Below are positions 42,630 through 53,284 of a stretch of DNA of 64,000 bases, piece after piece. The notes beneath the pieces were generated by a model, which worked only from the letters and a program-made list of their open reading frames with translations, searched no databases and was not told where the DNA came from. The first letter of the stretch is position 1. Each line of letters opens with the position of its first letter. Source of the stretch: Henricia sp. BOLD:AAB3569 (taxonomy: Eukaryota > Echinodermata > Asteroidea > Spinulosida > Echinasteridae); the NCBI GenBank assembly GCA_037783545.1, contig JBBELK010000303.1:310001-374000 (forward strand), read 5' to 3'. The position numbers and the translations under genes were made by a program.

Positions 42630-43267
42630 CAGACTGCAACCAATTTCGTGGAATTTGCGTGTCAATGGTGATATATAAACAATAATCCAACATTTTGATT
42701 TCGTTTATTGATATCTAATTCCAAGCTACAAAACACAAGTTTACAACTCATCTTCAGACAGTAATGCAATTGGGACCTTTGCGTCCGATTTAGACGTCAA
42801 GACATCATCAAAATATGCAAGCTGATCTGTGCGTTAAAATAAATATTTCTTACCTCGTGCTGTTATGCTCAAAACACTGGCATGTTCCGAGGTTTATGTT
42901 CATGAATATGTTAGGAAAATGGGTCCTTATGTATAATTCCCCGGTCCCTACTCCACGAGATGAAATTATAAATCCGCGCACATGGCACGGACGTTGTCGG
43001 GTCGTGAAATGAACACTAGTTCATATATATTTGTAGCCCAAGGGAAAAAGCATACGGACTTATTAAATTAATTAAAATGCTGAAGCAGTGTTTTTGACGA
43101 TCAGGCGACCATATGTAACATTGATGCATAAATGCCACCTAATAATGATGCATTAATATACTACATTATACCACATTAATTGCGAAAATAACAGCACGCT
43201 CAACATCTCGATTACACGCAAAACTGTCGTTCGCTAAAACAAACGCATATTTATAATTATTATAATC
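42630..43267. other. gene-free stretch
   Basis: Nothing recognised. Confidence 0.4.
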
Positions 43268-43430
43268 GTATAGCTACACTAAAGTGAAAACGTCGCCGTG
43301 TGTTGCCAAGCCGGTCGACATTAAAACCTGTCAACCGTTTCTCCTGCGCTTTACACCAAGGACGTTTCGAGGTAAACCAACAACGTTTAGACCCAATTAC
43401 CATGATGGCAACCGATGTCTCATTATCTGT
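43268..43430 (+). repeat. diverged H-family MITE
   Basis: CACTAAAGTGAAAACGTCGC, AAGGACGTTTCGAGG and GTTTAGACCCAATTACCATG match the family; the right terminus has decayed. Confidence 0.55.
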
Positions 43431-44037
43431 TTTGATGCTAATGTATACCGGTTTTAGTTACGGCACCAACGACTCGCCGTGCATGCACCCAAAATAAACA
43501 CTTGGTTGCCAAGAGTATTTCCATGGCAAACCCCAGATTTACAAACAGCTAAGAGCGCGCCCACGTCGGAGGGGGTGCTTTCAAAGAGGAGTCGGGCAGA
43601 CGCGAGATCTTACCAAGCAATATGCCGGGCAAGAACACCTCTCGATACCGCTCAGCTAATTTAGAGTCGGGACTTTGAACTCTTAACGGGGATAGCTCCG
43701 CAAACACTTGGGAAAATTTCTTGCCAAGACAACCTTTAACATTTGCATCCTAGCCGCCAACGTTTTAATATTAATTTCGTGGAAAACGAATGTACCTTTT
43801 TCGGTCTGCACGATATTAGGATTCAAGTCACTATCATGCACTTGTTGGCTTTGCTTATTGTGTAATTTTGATGGATATGGTTAATTGATCTGCCATGAGG
43901 AGGCACTTTGTGGATCTATTGTCACACATTTAAATATTTTTATATTGATTTTCACAAGTTCCATGATTGAGAGAGATACATAGAGTAACTGAAGGCTCCA
44001 GGCTAGACATACATGTGCAGAAGACTGAGGCGCAGGT
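43431..44037. other. gene-free stretch
   Basis: Nothing recognised. Confidence 0.4.
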
Positions 44038-44752
44038 ACACTGTAAAAAAAATACACTTGTATTTTTAGGGGGAATTTCCTGGCAGCTAGGACGCTAGTA
44101 CTATCATGCTATATTACTGGACAAAACTGTTATTTGGCAAGTCTTCACGCTCTATAATTACGTTCACGTCCATGTAAAACCCTATTTCCGCAAAATGGTG
44201 GGTTCCCATTATTTGTTATACACAAGATACTGTTATTTCGTTGTCTTTGCATCTCTTGGCGAGGTAATGTAATTAAAAAAGTGCTAAAAGGCAAATGTTC
44301 CAAAGTAAAACTTCACAGGCAACAGCCGTATGAAATTATATAAGTTTGATTGAGATGGTCTAGTGGTTAGTGCATAGGATTTCCAAGCATAGGAGTGAGG
44401 GTTCGATCCCCTTTACTATCTGTAGTTAAGTTCGTTGCGTTAACGTTAGCAGGCGATGTCCGATTTTTGCAAATTATTTTGATGCACAATTAACATAACG
44501 GTTAGATTTGAAACATTGCTATAAACTTTGACTGTTATTAAACGTCTTGTATCCGGGCACCGAAATAAACGGCGAATGGGTCTAAAAATAACGGGATTTC
44601 TGTCATTGTATATACAGGGCAGGAAGAGATTTTTGCAGGAACCTATACCTTTACAGCACTTGAATCCGTGAAATACAGCAAGATAGTACTGGCGTCATAT
44701 AGCCGCCAGGAAATTCCCGTAAAAATACAGGTTAATTTTTTTTTACAGTCTA
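44038..44752. mobile_element. inverted-repeat DNA element of about 715 bp
   Basis: Ends ACTGTAAAAAAAATACACTT and (complement) ACTGTAAAAAAAAATTAACC continue as paired arms through TGTATTTTTA, GGGAATTTCCTGGC and AGTACTATC. The interior has no transposase but holds a tRNA-like sequence at 44353-44421. Target duplication not resolved. Confidence 0.75.
44353..44421 (+). tRNA. tRNA-like sequence (tRNA-Gly-like; probably pseudo)
   Basis: Box-A-like TGGTCTAGTGGTTAGTGCA and box-B GGGTTCGATCCC are intact. TTTCCAA at the anticodon-loop position suggests Gly(TCC). Seven outer bases (AGATGGT with ACTATCT) pair, with one G-T, but the D and anticodon stems do not form properly, and no introns explain this. 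It is best read as a tRNA-derived relic or SINE head, not a working tRNA. Confidence 0.4.
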
Positions 44753-45064
44753 CCTATAAAGCCTTTCGAATAATGTAAACCTTGTCAGGATGTCCGATGC
44801 AATCTAAGAACATTCAAAAAGAATGTTTGCCTTCAGGAACACAAAGGCTGGGGGGTTGCCGTGCCCCCACACACACCCCCCCCCCCTCCCCCCCCCCCCT
44901 CCCCCCACCCCAAAAAAACCCAAAACCAAACAACCAAAATCAAAACCATTAAAAGCGACATACTCATTGTTAATCACGTAGTTGAAGGAAAAGAAGTTCA
45001 AGATTTTTTTTGCTGTGGTCTGATTGATTGAAATTTAATTATTTGGCAATAGCGACCAAAGGTA
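44753..45064. other. short gene-free stretch with C runs
   Basis: 44870-44910 is a C-rich run broken by T and A. Nothing else recognised. Confidence 0.4.
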
Positions 45065-45297
45065 CACTACTCAATAAAACTGAAGAAAAATACTTGATCA
45101 ATCAATTATTCAGGCACAGACACTAGGTGAAGTGTATGCTGAGCTCCAGTGTAACTGATGTGATTTATGTTCTGTTGACAGAAATCAGTAACAAATCACA
45201 TGGTTTCTGTTCATGCCTTTTTATATATATATATATACATGTATATATATATATATACATATGTAAAAGTCTGATCCTTCAATTCCGTTGAGTAGTG
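45065..45297. mobile_element. small TA-flanked inverted-repeat element with TA microsatellite
   Basis: TA at 45063-45064 and 45298-45299; ends CACTACTCAATAAAACTGAA and (complement) CACTACTCAACGGAATTGAA. A TA/CATGTA microsatellite fills 45223-45262. It abuts the Tc1 transposase relic. Confidence 0.65.
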
Positions 45298-45309
45298 TAC
45301 GCTTGGGAA

Positions 45310-47060
45310 GTAGCAGGAAAAGCGTTTAATCCAAAGAGCGCAATTGTAACTGTAAAACATGGTGGCGGCAGCATCATGCTCTGGGGCTGTTTCGCTGTAT
45401 AGAGGAACTGGCGCAACCCAAAACGTGGATGGAATCATGAAGAAGGAAGATAACCTGAAGATTCTGCAGCAAAACTTGAAGTCATCCGCCAAAATGTTGC
45501 ATCTTCTAACTTGGTCTTCTGACAACACAACGATCTAAAACATACATCGAAAGTGATGTCGGAATGGCTCAAGGAAAGTAAGATTAAGTTTTAATTGGCC
45601 TTCTCAAAGCTCTGATCTTAACCCGAAATAAAATTGTGGACAGAACTATAACAAAGTGTCCGTGTCAGACAACTAACAAATCTGTATTCTCCACCGATTC
45701 TACAACTAGGAGCACTGAAAACTTTATTTCGTCAATTGACACAAAAGAATTAGTCATACTCTGGGTCTTATTTGACTAATTTCCAATTAGTCATACGTGG
45801 TTTGAATTGACTAATTTTAATTAGTCATGAAAAAGGGTCTTATTTGCCTAATTTAAAAAATGATTAGTCATGCGGGAAAATTAATTAGTTTTACACACAA
45901 AAATATTAGTCCTGCAGAAAAATTATTAGTCCTGCAGGAAAATTAATTAGTCCTGCAGTAAAATTAATTAGTAATGTCAGTTAGTCAGCCTGACAAACTT
46001 ACTTTGTCACGTGCAATATACGGTGTGTTTCGTATAACGTACTGAAATAGGCCTACGCAGAATACGTGCAATGACTGCACGGTGTGTTGTGTTAATGCAA
46101 CAAAGATATCCGCAGTTTGATGACGATAATGGGGACAACAAAACTTACTTCTAACTGCAGCGAGAAAAGGAGTCTAACCTGGGCTGACCTAACATTATGA
46201 ATACGTACTGAGTTGTCCTTATAGATCATGACTATTTGTGTCAATACACGGATGTTGAGACCCGAAGCACGGCCTTAACCATGTCTTTACTCCGACACAC
46301 GACATAGTTTGAAACATGCAAACCAATTATTGCCTTAGAAATATCAGAGTCCCGCACAATTCTTTGGTGTCACACAAAACCCGTCACACGCTTACCTTTC
46401 CAGAGTAACGTCACAGAATGTTTAGTCCAGTCAAACACGACCTCATTTTACGGTGCGGTTTGCATGTAATGGCGTCGCACAGCTGCACGAAAACAAGAAC
46501 TGAAGATTTATTTTCCCACTACTGATTTCATGACTAACCTTTTATTACATTATCAATGTAAAGAATAATCCCGCCAAAACTCATGACTAATTAAATTAGT
46601 CATGAGTTTCGGCTGCATTATTCTTGCCATTAGTAATGCAATCAAAAGTTAGTCATGCAATTAGTCATGGGAAAATAAATCGTCAGTTGTTGTTTTACGT
46701 GACAATACAAATTAGTCAAAAGACGATCATCACATTTGTCAGTCGTTCAAATTAGTCTTCCGCTAATATTAATTTGTCCTGCAACAGTTTTAATTTGTCA
46801 TGCACCAACAAAGATTTGTCATGCACCAACAAAAAGTTGTCAACTGACAAATTGTATACATGACTAATCATTTTGCCCTTGTTTGACTAATTTTCCACTG
46901 TGATTGACTAGATAATGTTTTCAGTGAGGAGTGGTCGGACATTTTCACCTGAGTCAAGCAAGAAGCTTGCACATGGCTATCAAAAGCCGCTTCTGATTGC
47001 AATGAAAATGCCAAAGGACACCCAACCAAATATTAGGACGGATGTAAATTAAAGCGCAAA
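45310..47060 (+). pseudogene. Tc1-type transposase pseudogene, split by an insertion
   Basis: DDE/D transposase relic of the Tc1/mariner superfamily. Frames across 45330-45712 read VTVKHGGGSIMLWGCF, then DGIMKKEDNLKILQQNLKSS, MLHLLTWSSDNTT (normally the QDNDPKH region), and WPSQSSDLNP, the family signature before the last catalytic residue. Stops and frameshifts occur throughout. The frame breaks at 45712 and resumes after a 1214-bp insertion with EWSDI and on to HGYQKPLLIAMKMPKDTQPN. The N-terminal DNA-binding half is missing. Confidence 0.85.
45713..46926. mobile_element. 1214-bp element packed with TTAGTCATG-like words
   Basis: Inserted in the Tc1 relic with a 5-bp duplication AGGAG (45708-45712 and 46927-46931). 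Ends CACTGAAAACTTTATTTCG and (complement) CACTGAAAACATTATCTAG, then GTCAAT in both. Both outer thirds carry many copies of TTAGTCAT(G) or variants (TTAGTCCTG, TTTGTCATG) in both orientations, while the middle (about 46010-46520) has few. A central palindrome AACTCATGACTAATT / AATTAGTCATGAGTT is at 46579-46611. No coding frame. Confidence 0.85.
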
Positions 47061-47064
47061 AATG

Positions 47065-47775
47065 TTATAATGAACAGATCTCTGTGCAGTCTCATTGTAA
47101 CAGTATATAACAGTATAGTGTATATGTACAATATTATGACCGCATGCACGGATTTTAGGATTTTCAAACAAAGCCCAGTAAAGCCTCTCTAAAACCTCTT
47201 TTTGTCCGATGTTTCTGTGACAAATGGTATACTTTAAACAAGTGAAACAGCCTCAGAAAGACGTTTTTTTTAGAACAAGAGTAACTGTCCAAAAATATCG
47301 ACTCATGGTTAGTTCTAAGACAAAAAAATGCAATTCAGGAAATTCTGGCGGGACCTTAATATTTCATTCTTCGGTGCCAAACTCGTACTGACTACAGGCA
47401 ATAATGAAGGGTTTTAAAATAGGGAGGTTTAGACGCGAAATGGCTCGAGCACTGGTCATATTATTTGGAAAGCTTAGAATGTTAGAAAGTTCGAATGTTG
47501 GTAAAGGCAAAAAACAATTTTTGCCAGGAAAGTCACATTTGTGGATTTATGTTTTCTCAAAGCAACGATCAAGTCCTGAAAACATTTCGCCTTCGCGTTC
47601 GCGTTTGACGTGTATCTAAACCTCCCTAATATTGCCTTATCCTCCCCTCACACAAACACACACACCATCGGGGACATCCTTCTAAGCTTTTAAAAACCCA
47701 ATTATAGGGAAGAATTGTTTTAGTGGCACCTAACTTAACTTTACCTAAAGCTACAAAGATGAAATTTAAACCTAA
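47065..47775. other. gene-free stretch
   Basis: The 71-codon frame at 47404-47619 has no recognisable domain. 47360-47620 has short inverted words (AAACCTCCCTAATATTGC with GCAATAATGAAGG, AAATAGGGAGGTTTAGA) suggesting another foldback. Confidence 0.4.
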
Positions 47776-47833
47776 ATGGTTTGTGCCCTAACCTATAATG
47801 GTTTAGAAACCATTAGGTTAGGGCACAAACCAT
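47776..47833. repeat. near-perfect hairpin
   Basis: ATGGTTTGTGCCCTAACCTA pairs with TAGGTTAGGGCACAAACCAT with a short loop. Confidence 0.85.
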
Positions 47834-47859
47834 TCACATTTAAATTGCAACTTTATAGG

Positions 47860-48095
47860 TACCGTCCCCGATTGCCGAAACACGGATGTGTGCGTTTGTG
47901 TTTGCCGGCAATCGGGGACTTTTTATTGCTTGAACAAAAGACGGACAATAGGTCCCCGATTGAGCAACCGTCCCCGATTGCCGTCCTATGCAAATCCTAT
48001 GGAGGCCTTCGCAAAAAAAACTGTCCAAAAAAGAGAAGCAATAAAAAGTCCCCGATTGCCGGCAAACACTAACGCACACACACAGACACAATAAT
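47860..48095. mobile_element. Y foldback element with GTCCCCGATTGCC words
   Basis: GTCCCCGATTGCCG or a close variant occurs five times: four in plus and one in minus orientation. The arms TTTGCCGGCAATCGGGGACT with TTTTATTGCTT (about 47900-47930) and their complement (about 48030-48070) pair. AACAAAAGACGGACAATAGG inside resembles AACAAAAGAGGAACAAAGGG of the X repeats. Confidence 0.75.
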
Positions 48096-48308
48096 TTAAC
48101 GTGGAAAGAAATGTACGCCACCGACATTGCGTATCGGGTAAAAGAACCATAGAAAAACACGTTGAGAAAATAATCATTATGTGCTGGGTACAGTATTATA
48201 CCATATTCATATACTTCCAAGGAGATAAGCCCTTTTCACAATAATGCTTTTGGCATTTTCCAATCGTTATTACAATTTTAATATCGTAGTCTACGCAGTT
48301 GTGGTTAA

Positions 48309-48659
48309 AGGTAGTATAATTGTTTGGTTAACTGTTAAAAACGGCATGATTTCCACTGGTAATGGAAAGTATACATGTATAGGTCGAGAAAACTATCTAG
48401 TAGAAATTTCAGCAACATAGATGCAGTAATACTTTAGAAAACCCGAAAAATCCAAGTACGGTTTTTGTGCATGAATGAATGGCCTGTAGGCGATCTTTGG
48501 AGATTCAAATATTTTTGTCATTTTTCTCATGAATAAGGGCAATTCAGACGAAATAATTTCACAGGATGATTATTACCATTACCATCTTGATAACAAGTAA
48601 GCTTAAAGATAATAATTCAGAATTTTTTGGAGGGTAATTACCAAACAAGTAGACTACCT
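48309..48659 (-). mobile_element. T2 MITE, TTAA flanked (351 bp)
   Basis: TTAA at 48305-48308 and 48660-48663; ends AGGTAGTATAATTGTTTGG and (complement) AGGTAGTCTACTTGTTTGG. Interior shared with 37839-38136. Confidence 0.88.
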
Positions 48660-48663
48660 TTAA

Positions 48664-49904
48664 TGTAGCGCAGATACGCATCATACTAATTAGTGCTGAT
48701 ATGCATGCCGGCCTCCGCACGTGATAACGGCCCGCCTGCTAAATATTTTGCTCCATTTTTCACTGTGTAAAGAATTCGCGTGCTGATTTTAACTCCATAC
48801 AGCCTACAATTACACATTATCAAACTCTCAAAACGTGTACAACGCAAGCAAAAATCAGCAAAAAGGGGGCTGCATGAAAAATATAACAAAAGCCAAGAGT
48901 AAAACTTTAATAAGAGAGTACTATGACATGTTTCAGATACAGCCTATTAATGGAGTATGGGATATTGGATCCAGTATGTTTTTACATGCACGCATTCGCA
49001 TCTGGCGCGTGTGCATATATATAACTCAGTGTGTATCATCCCGTGCATAATGTAGACGGCCCGTGTCGGACGATTTCCCCCCGCGTGGCCCATCATGTAC
49101 GTATAGGGTTAAAAGATACGTAGTTCCCGCCCCTTTCGCTTCTCTGTCTAGCGCTACACCTCCCCTTGCCTTCGCCCCCACATCGAAACAATTGAATTAA
49201 CAATGCTTGAATGTCGAGCTTATTATAAATTTGGAAAATTCTGCCAAGAAGAAATGCTTGCCAAGATCGGAGGAATTTTAAAACACTAAGGTAAAATATG
49301 CACCGTCTTGCTTCTCGTTTTCTTTAACGACTAAACAGGAATGAGCGCAGATGGCGCTGACTTCGAACGTTCTTCATAAAATTATAAGTAAAGATGGTTA
49401 CAATTTTAAAAAGATGCAAATTTAGGTTCAATAGAACCTTGAAATGTTTTTGCCATGATCTTGAAAAACGGTGTGAAGACAACACCGTCAACGAACAAAG
49501 AAAAAGTCAAGAAATGTAAACTACTACTCACGGTTTATATTTACCTGCTTGAGTAAGATTCCTTCTTCTACAAATTAGTCTTGACTTCCAATATAATCCG
49601 AGTCCCCGTAATGTCCCACAAGCGGTTGTATGGTTTCTCGTGGTATGCTTGCATATGATACGGTGGTTGCTATGAGAATGCCCAGCGACGTAGGCGAGCT
49701 CGGCTTGCCGGCACATCTCATGTATTTTTTACACGCTCTCTGAGCAACTACGCGCACCGTTGCTATGCCATGTGACATATGTTAGCCAATAAGCGATGTC
49801 TCCTTGATCGGCACGTGTTTGCGGACGCCAATTGGAAAGAACTGCTTATGTCGACCAGGAATTGCACAGATTTAGATAAAGTTTCGCAAACCCTCAGTTG
49901 ACGT
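48664..49904. other. gene-free stretch
   Basis: No element recognised. The 62-71 codon frames have no domain or splice context. Confidence 0.4.
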
Positions 49905-50270
49905 TTTCTTTAAAGCCCCATTGCATCATTTGCAGTGAGCCAAAATTTTACTTCATGATTTGACAAGAAAAACCCAACTCAAAGGTTAGTGTTGATATAT
50001 AGCAATGGTAACAAACACTACATGATTTTTCCCCGTGTAAAATGGTACCTTTGTGAGCGAATTTGCCAACTCAAGGTATTTTTAAAATCTTTTGCAAACG
50101 ATTTTATTTGCCATTCATTTGACATAAAAAGTGCATGGATTTTTAAGTTTCCCTGAACTATTACTGCACCTACGTGGCTTATATTTCCACAAGACAGTTC
50201 ATCAACATCATTCTTCAGTTATGTAATGCTGTTGTTCTGATTTTTAGGTTTTCCAACCATTTAATCTGGC
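49905..50270 (+). repeat. T1 MITE copy
   Basis: TTAAAGCCCCATTGCATCAT with GGTAACAAACACTACATGAT and TGTAATGCTGTTGTTCTG. Confidence 0.7.
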
Positions 50271-50277
50271 TAAATAC

Positions 50278-50461
50278 CTGGGGTGGATTAAAATACACAT
50301 GTACAACTGTTTGAAGTATAAGATATATCTTGTGTCATAACTGAATTTAGATGTCTTAAGTATAAAAGCAATAAAAGCTTTATTGCAAAACGAAATAATG
50401 TAATGTCTTATTTAAGACGTCTTAAGCGTGAAGAGATAATAACTTTCTCAATCCACCCCAG
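50278..50461. repeat. foldback with CTGGGGTGGATT termini
   Basis: CTGGGGTGGATT and AATCCACCCCAG bound 184 bp containing smaller palindromes (GCAATAAAAGCTTTATTGC, TTAAGACGTCTTAA). Confidence 0.6.
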
Positions 50462-50992
50462 TTCCCAATGAAAAAAAAAAACATTCTCATAAAAGTCCGA
50501 ATATTATCCCTGCAAAGCAACAATGATGAAATTTAAATGCCTTACCAATTGTTTTTTTTTGTCTTCTACATCTTATCAATCTTACAACTGAAAATCAGTG
50601 TTGAATAACACACGGGCGCTTGCATGAAAAATACGAGTACGTGTATTGTTTTCCGTATACGTGTATGTTCAGTGCCTGTGGGTTCAACTGTTTGTTTTAT
50701 AGTGAATTACGTAATGCAAGATATATCATGCGCTTGACTTGTAGTCACCATGGTAACAACACTATAGGAAGTCACATTTGCTGTAAACTGCCAAAGTGAA
50801 GACGTCACTTTCTTTTGTTAGTTGCCCAGGCAATGGGTCTACACACTACAAATCACTGCCGCGTTTCTGTGCCTTTTTTTAGTGGATGCTGGAGCCGACG
50901 CGTCGGCTCAATATTTAGGTTGTGGACCCTCAAATATTTGCAAAAAAGATCGCAAATTGAGTTTAGCCTCACGCGCGCATTTGCGATCCTCT

Positions 50993-51187
50993 GCGCTTGT
51001 TCTCCCAAACAATCGTGGACGTTTTAGGGAGGTCTAACAAAGAGAACAATATCGTCCGAGATTGGCAAGCGAACGTCCGCGATTCGCTCCTGTACAAAAC
51101 CAACGAGAGTAAGGGAAAATAAACATGTCCAAACAAAAGAGGAACAAAGGGACGTCCGCGATTGTCAGTGAGTTCACACCTGAGTGC
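50993..51187. repeat. X repeat copy 2
   Basis: Near-identical to 11293-11470 but with an additional AGATTGGCAAGCGAACGTCC unit. The shared block ends GTCAGTGAGTTCACACCTGA. Confidence 0.75.
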
Positions 51188-51733
51188 CTTTATATTTCAG
51201 CAGATTTTCATCAAATTTGGGGTACATGACTTTTAAACCTTCCGTTCCTGTAAATGACAACGCCAAGTGGTCATTCCATGTCAAAGCAACCAATGGGTTA
51301 AACCCGACCCTCTCGGATTTTGGTGAAACTTGGTATACTTGTTGATTTAGATCCCACAGCACCAAATATCAGCATTTAGATCCATCGGACCAGTGGTTCC
51401 GGAGATAAGGCCCCCCGAATTTTAGAATTTTTGGCTAAATGGGCGCGGACGCCCACCTTTAAACCGGGCTAGTATCTCGGGAACTATTGAGCAAATCTTC
51501 ACAAAAGTGGTGTTGTTGGAAAGGTGATTAGTCAAAGATTACAAATTTCCCATTATAATATAACCCAGGTATTGTTTCCTCGAAGGTGTACATCGCCAGT
51601 GCACGGCATCTCTAAAACCTTATACGTACATGTATTTGCTTGCCCCATTTCAAAGCCCTGGTTTAACTATACTATGAATGAGGCCTGTTTGTCGGTCCAC
51701 CGTTCGATTGCATGTATCTGACGCGGCTATTAA
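51188..51733. other. unassigned stretch directly after X copy 2
   Basis: Ordinary-looking, moderately G/C-balanced sequence (TTCCGGAGATAAGGCCCCCC, TATCTCGGGAACTATTGAGC) that differs in character from its A/T-rich neighbours. Frames on both strands are short and broken. It may be an old insertion; origin not recognised. Confidence 0.4.
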
Positions 51734-51852
51734 AGATAGAGTATATGATTGGTAAACTTTTAAAACGGTGTTATTTCCACTCGTATTTAAACGCCTATGT
51801 CGAGAAAATTGTCTTGTAGAAATTTCAGCCACACGGATGCAGTAATTTACTT
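51734..51852 (-). repeat. T2 MITE end fragment at TTAA
   Basis: TTAA at 51730-51733 then AGATAGAGTATATGATTGG, followed by GTGTTATTTCCACTCGTA and TTTCAGCCACACGGATGCAG. Confidence 0.65.
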
Positions 51853-52144
51853 TCTATAGTATCGAGTGTATTTGGAAGAACACCACATCTCATTTCACGT
51901 GGACTTTGACAGCGACAAATAAAATCATTGTTCCCTGCAAATCAGTTACTGTTGATAGTTCGATGCAAAGAAAGGCCGTGCTTTGAACAAACATTACACA
52001 GGATATGCGTACGTACGTGGGATATGCCAATACTGAAAAGATGCTAGGGATTTAAGATAATTTATTACACAAGACGAATTAAGTGTTTTCAATCATCTTG
52101 CAGGTGATGAAGACTAATTTCGGTAAAAGCTTCAGATTTCGCCA

Positions 52145-52445
52145 CCGACAGTGCATTGCTAATTAGTCTTTTGCACATTTCACACGAATAGCGACTGGTT
52201 TACTGATGTATTTCCTTTCACATGCGAAGTTATTATGCTTTTGACCATACTATTTTTGTGTTGTTATGTGGTGTACGCGGGATATGTGAAATACCGTGTT
52301 CACCGTAGGAGAGAATCGCATAAAGCGATCAGACTGTGTGGTTGCTAGGCATTGGCGTGCGCTACGTAGCAACAACAGCGTAGTACGTGGCTTTCTAAAC
52401 TGCACATCAATTTGAATGTAAATAAAGGTTACACCCAAAAAGCCA
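52145..52445. repeat. M-family MITE
   Basis: AATTAGTCTTTTGCACA at the left end, GTGTTCACCGTAGGAGAGAA and GTAGCAACAACAGCGTAGTA inside. The right terminus has decayed. Confidence 0.65.
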
Positions 52446-52584
52446 ATTGTACATTTTTAAGGGGTAGTTGTAGTCTCTGCGTTGATCACGAAGCATGGCA
52501 TATCATGTCTGAGTCATTTGTTCAGTCCACCAATTTTGTTTTTTAAAATCATGCAATCGAAAATACAAGCAGTATATTATTTAA

Positions 52585-52902
52585 AGACAGATTATGATTA
52601 CATTATTTAAAAACATAAACAACAACTTTACATAACTATATAGGCTTATTGTTGATAAACTGCATTGTATAAATTCCGGCCAGGTACAGTAATACTACAG
52701 AAAATATGAAAAATCCATGCATGGGTTTTGTGTTGAATGAATAGTAAAAAAGTTGTCTGCATATATTTTTAAAAAGCGCATACAACTGACAATTTTGCCT
52801 ACATGTGGTGTTTGCTACCATTGCTATCAACACCTTTCTAAGTCGTTTTTTTTGTTCTCGTGAAGTAAAATGTTGGGCAATTGCAAATGATGTACTGGGG
52901 CT
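52585..52902 (-). mobile_element. T1 MITE, complete (318 bp, TTAA flanked)
   Basis: TTAA at 52581-52584 and 52903-52906; starts AGACAGATTATGATTACATT and ends AATGATGTACTGGGGCT. Terminal inverted repeats are weak, unlike T2-T4. Confidence 0.75.
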
Positions 52903-52929
52903 TTAACCGCAAAATTGTTTACCATTTCA

Positions 52930-53275
52930 GCAAAATTCCTTGAAAAATATAACATGTCTAAAACAAGGTTTAACGACAGATTACATGATTACATGATTAG
53001 AAAACAGGAACAACAACTTTACATAACTAAATAAAGAGTAATATTGATCAATATATCTATAGCATATAGACATTCCGGCCAGTAATACTCCATAGTCCAT
53101 GCATGGTGTTTGTGTTGAATAAATTGTAAAAATAAATGAATAAATTTGTCTGCAGACATTTTTTTAAACACACTCAGCTGACAATTTCGCCCACGTGCGG
53201 TGTTTGTTACCATTTGTATCAACACTTTTATTCGGGTTTTTCTCGTGAAGTAAAAATGATGTACTGGGGCTACAT
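52930..53275 (-). repeat. T1 MITE, second copy in tandem
   Basis: Same family as the copy just before it: ACATGATTAGAAAACAGGAA, AACAACTTTACATAACTAAA, ATGATGTACTGGGGCT. Confidence 0.65.
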
Positions 53276-53284
53276 TTCAGCAAG

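Noticed and set aside
45713..46926. ProtoRAG/RSS-like recombination signal
   Set aside because: The 5-bp duplication and CACTG start are suggestive, but no CACAGTG/CACTATG heptamer with nonamer and no RAG-like frame was found.
47404..47619. 71-codon frame
   Set aside because: Lies between short inverted words, has no domain and shows no coding bias that can be judged by eye.
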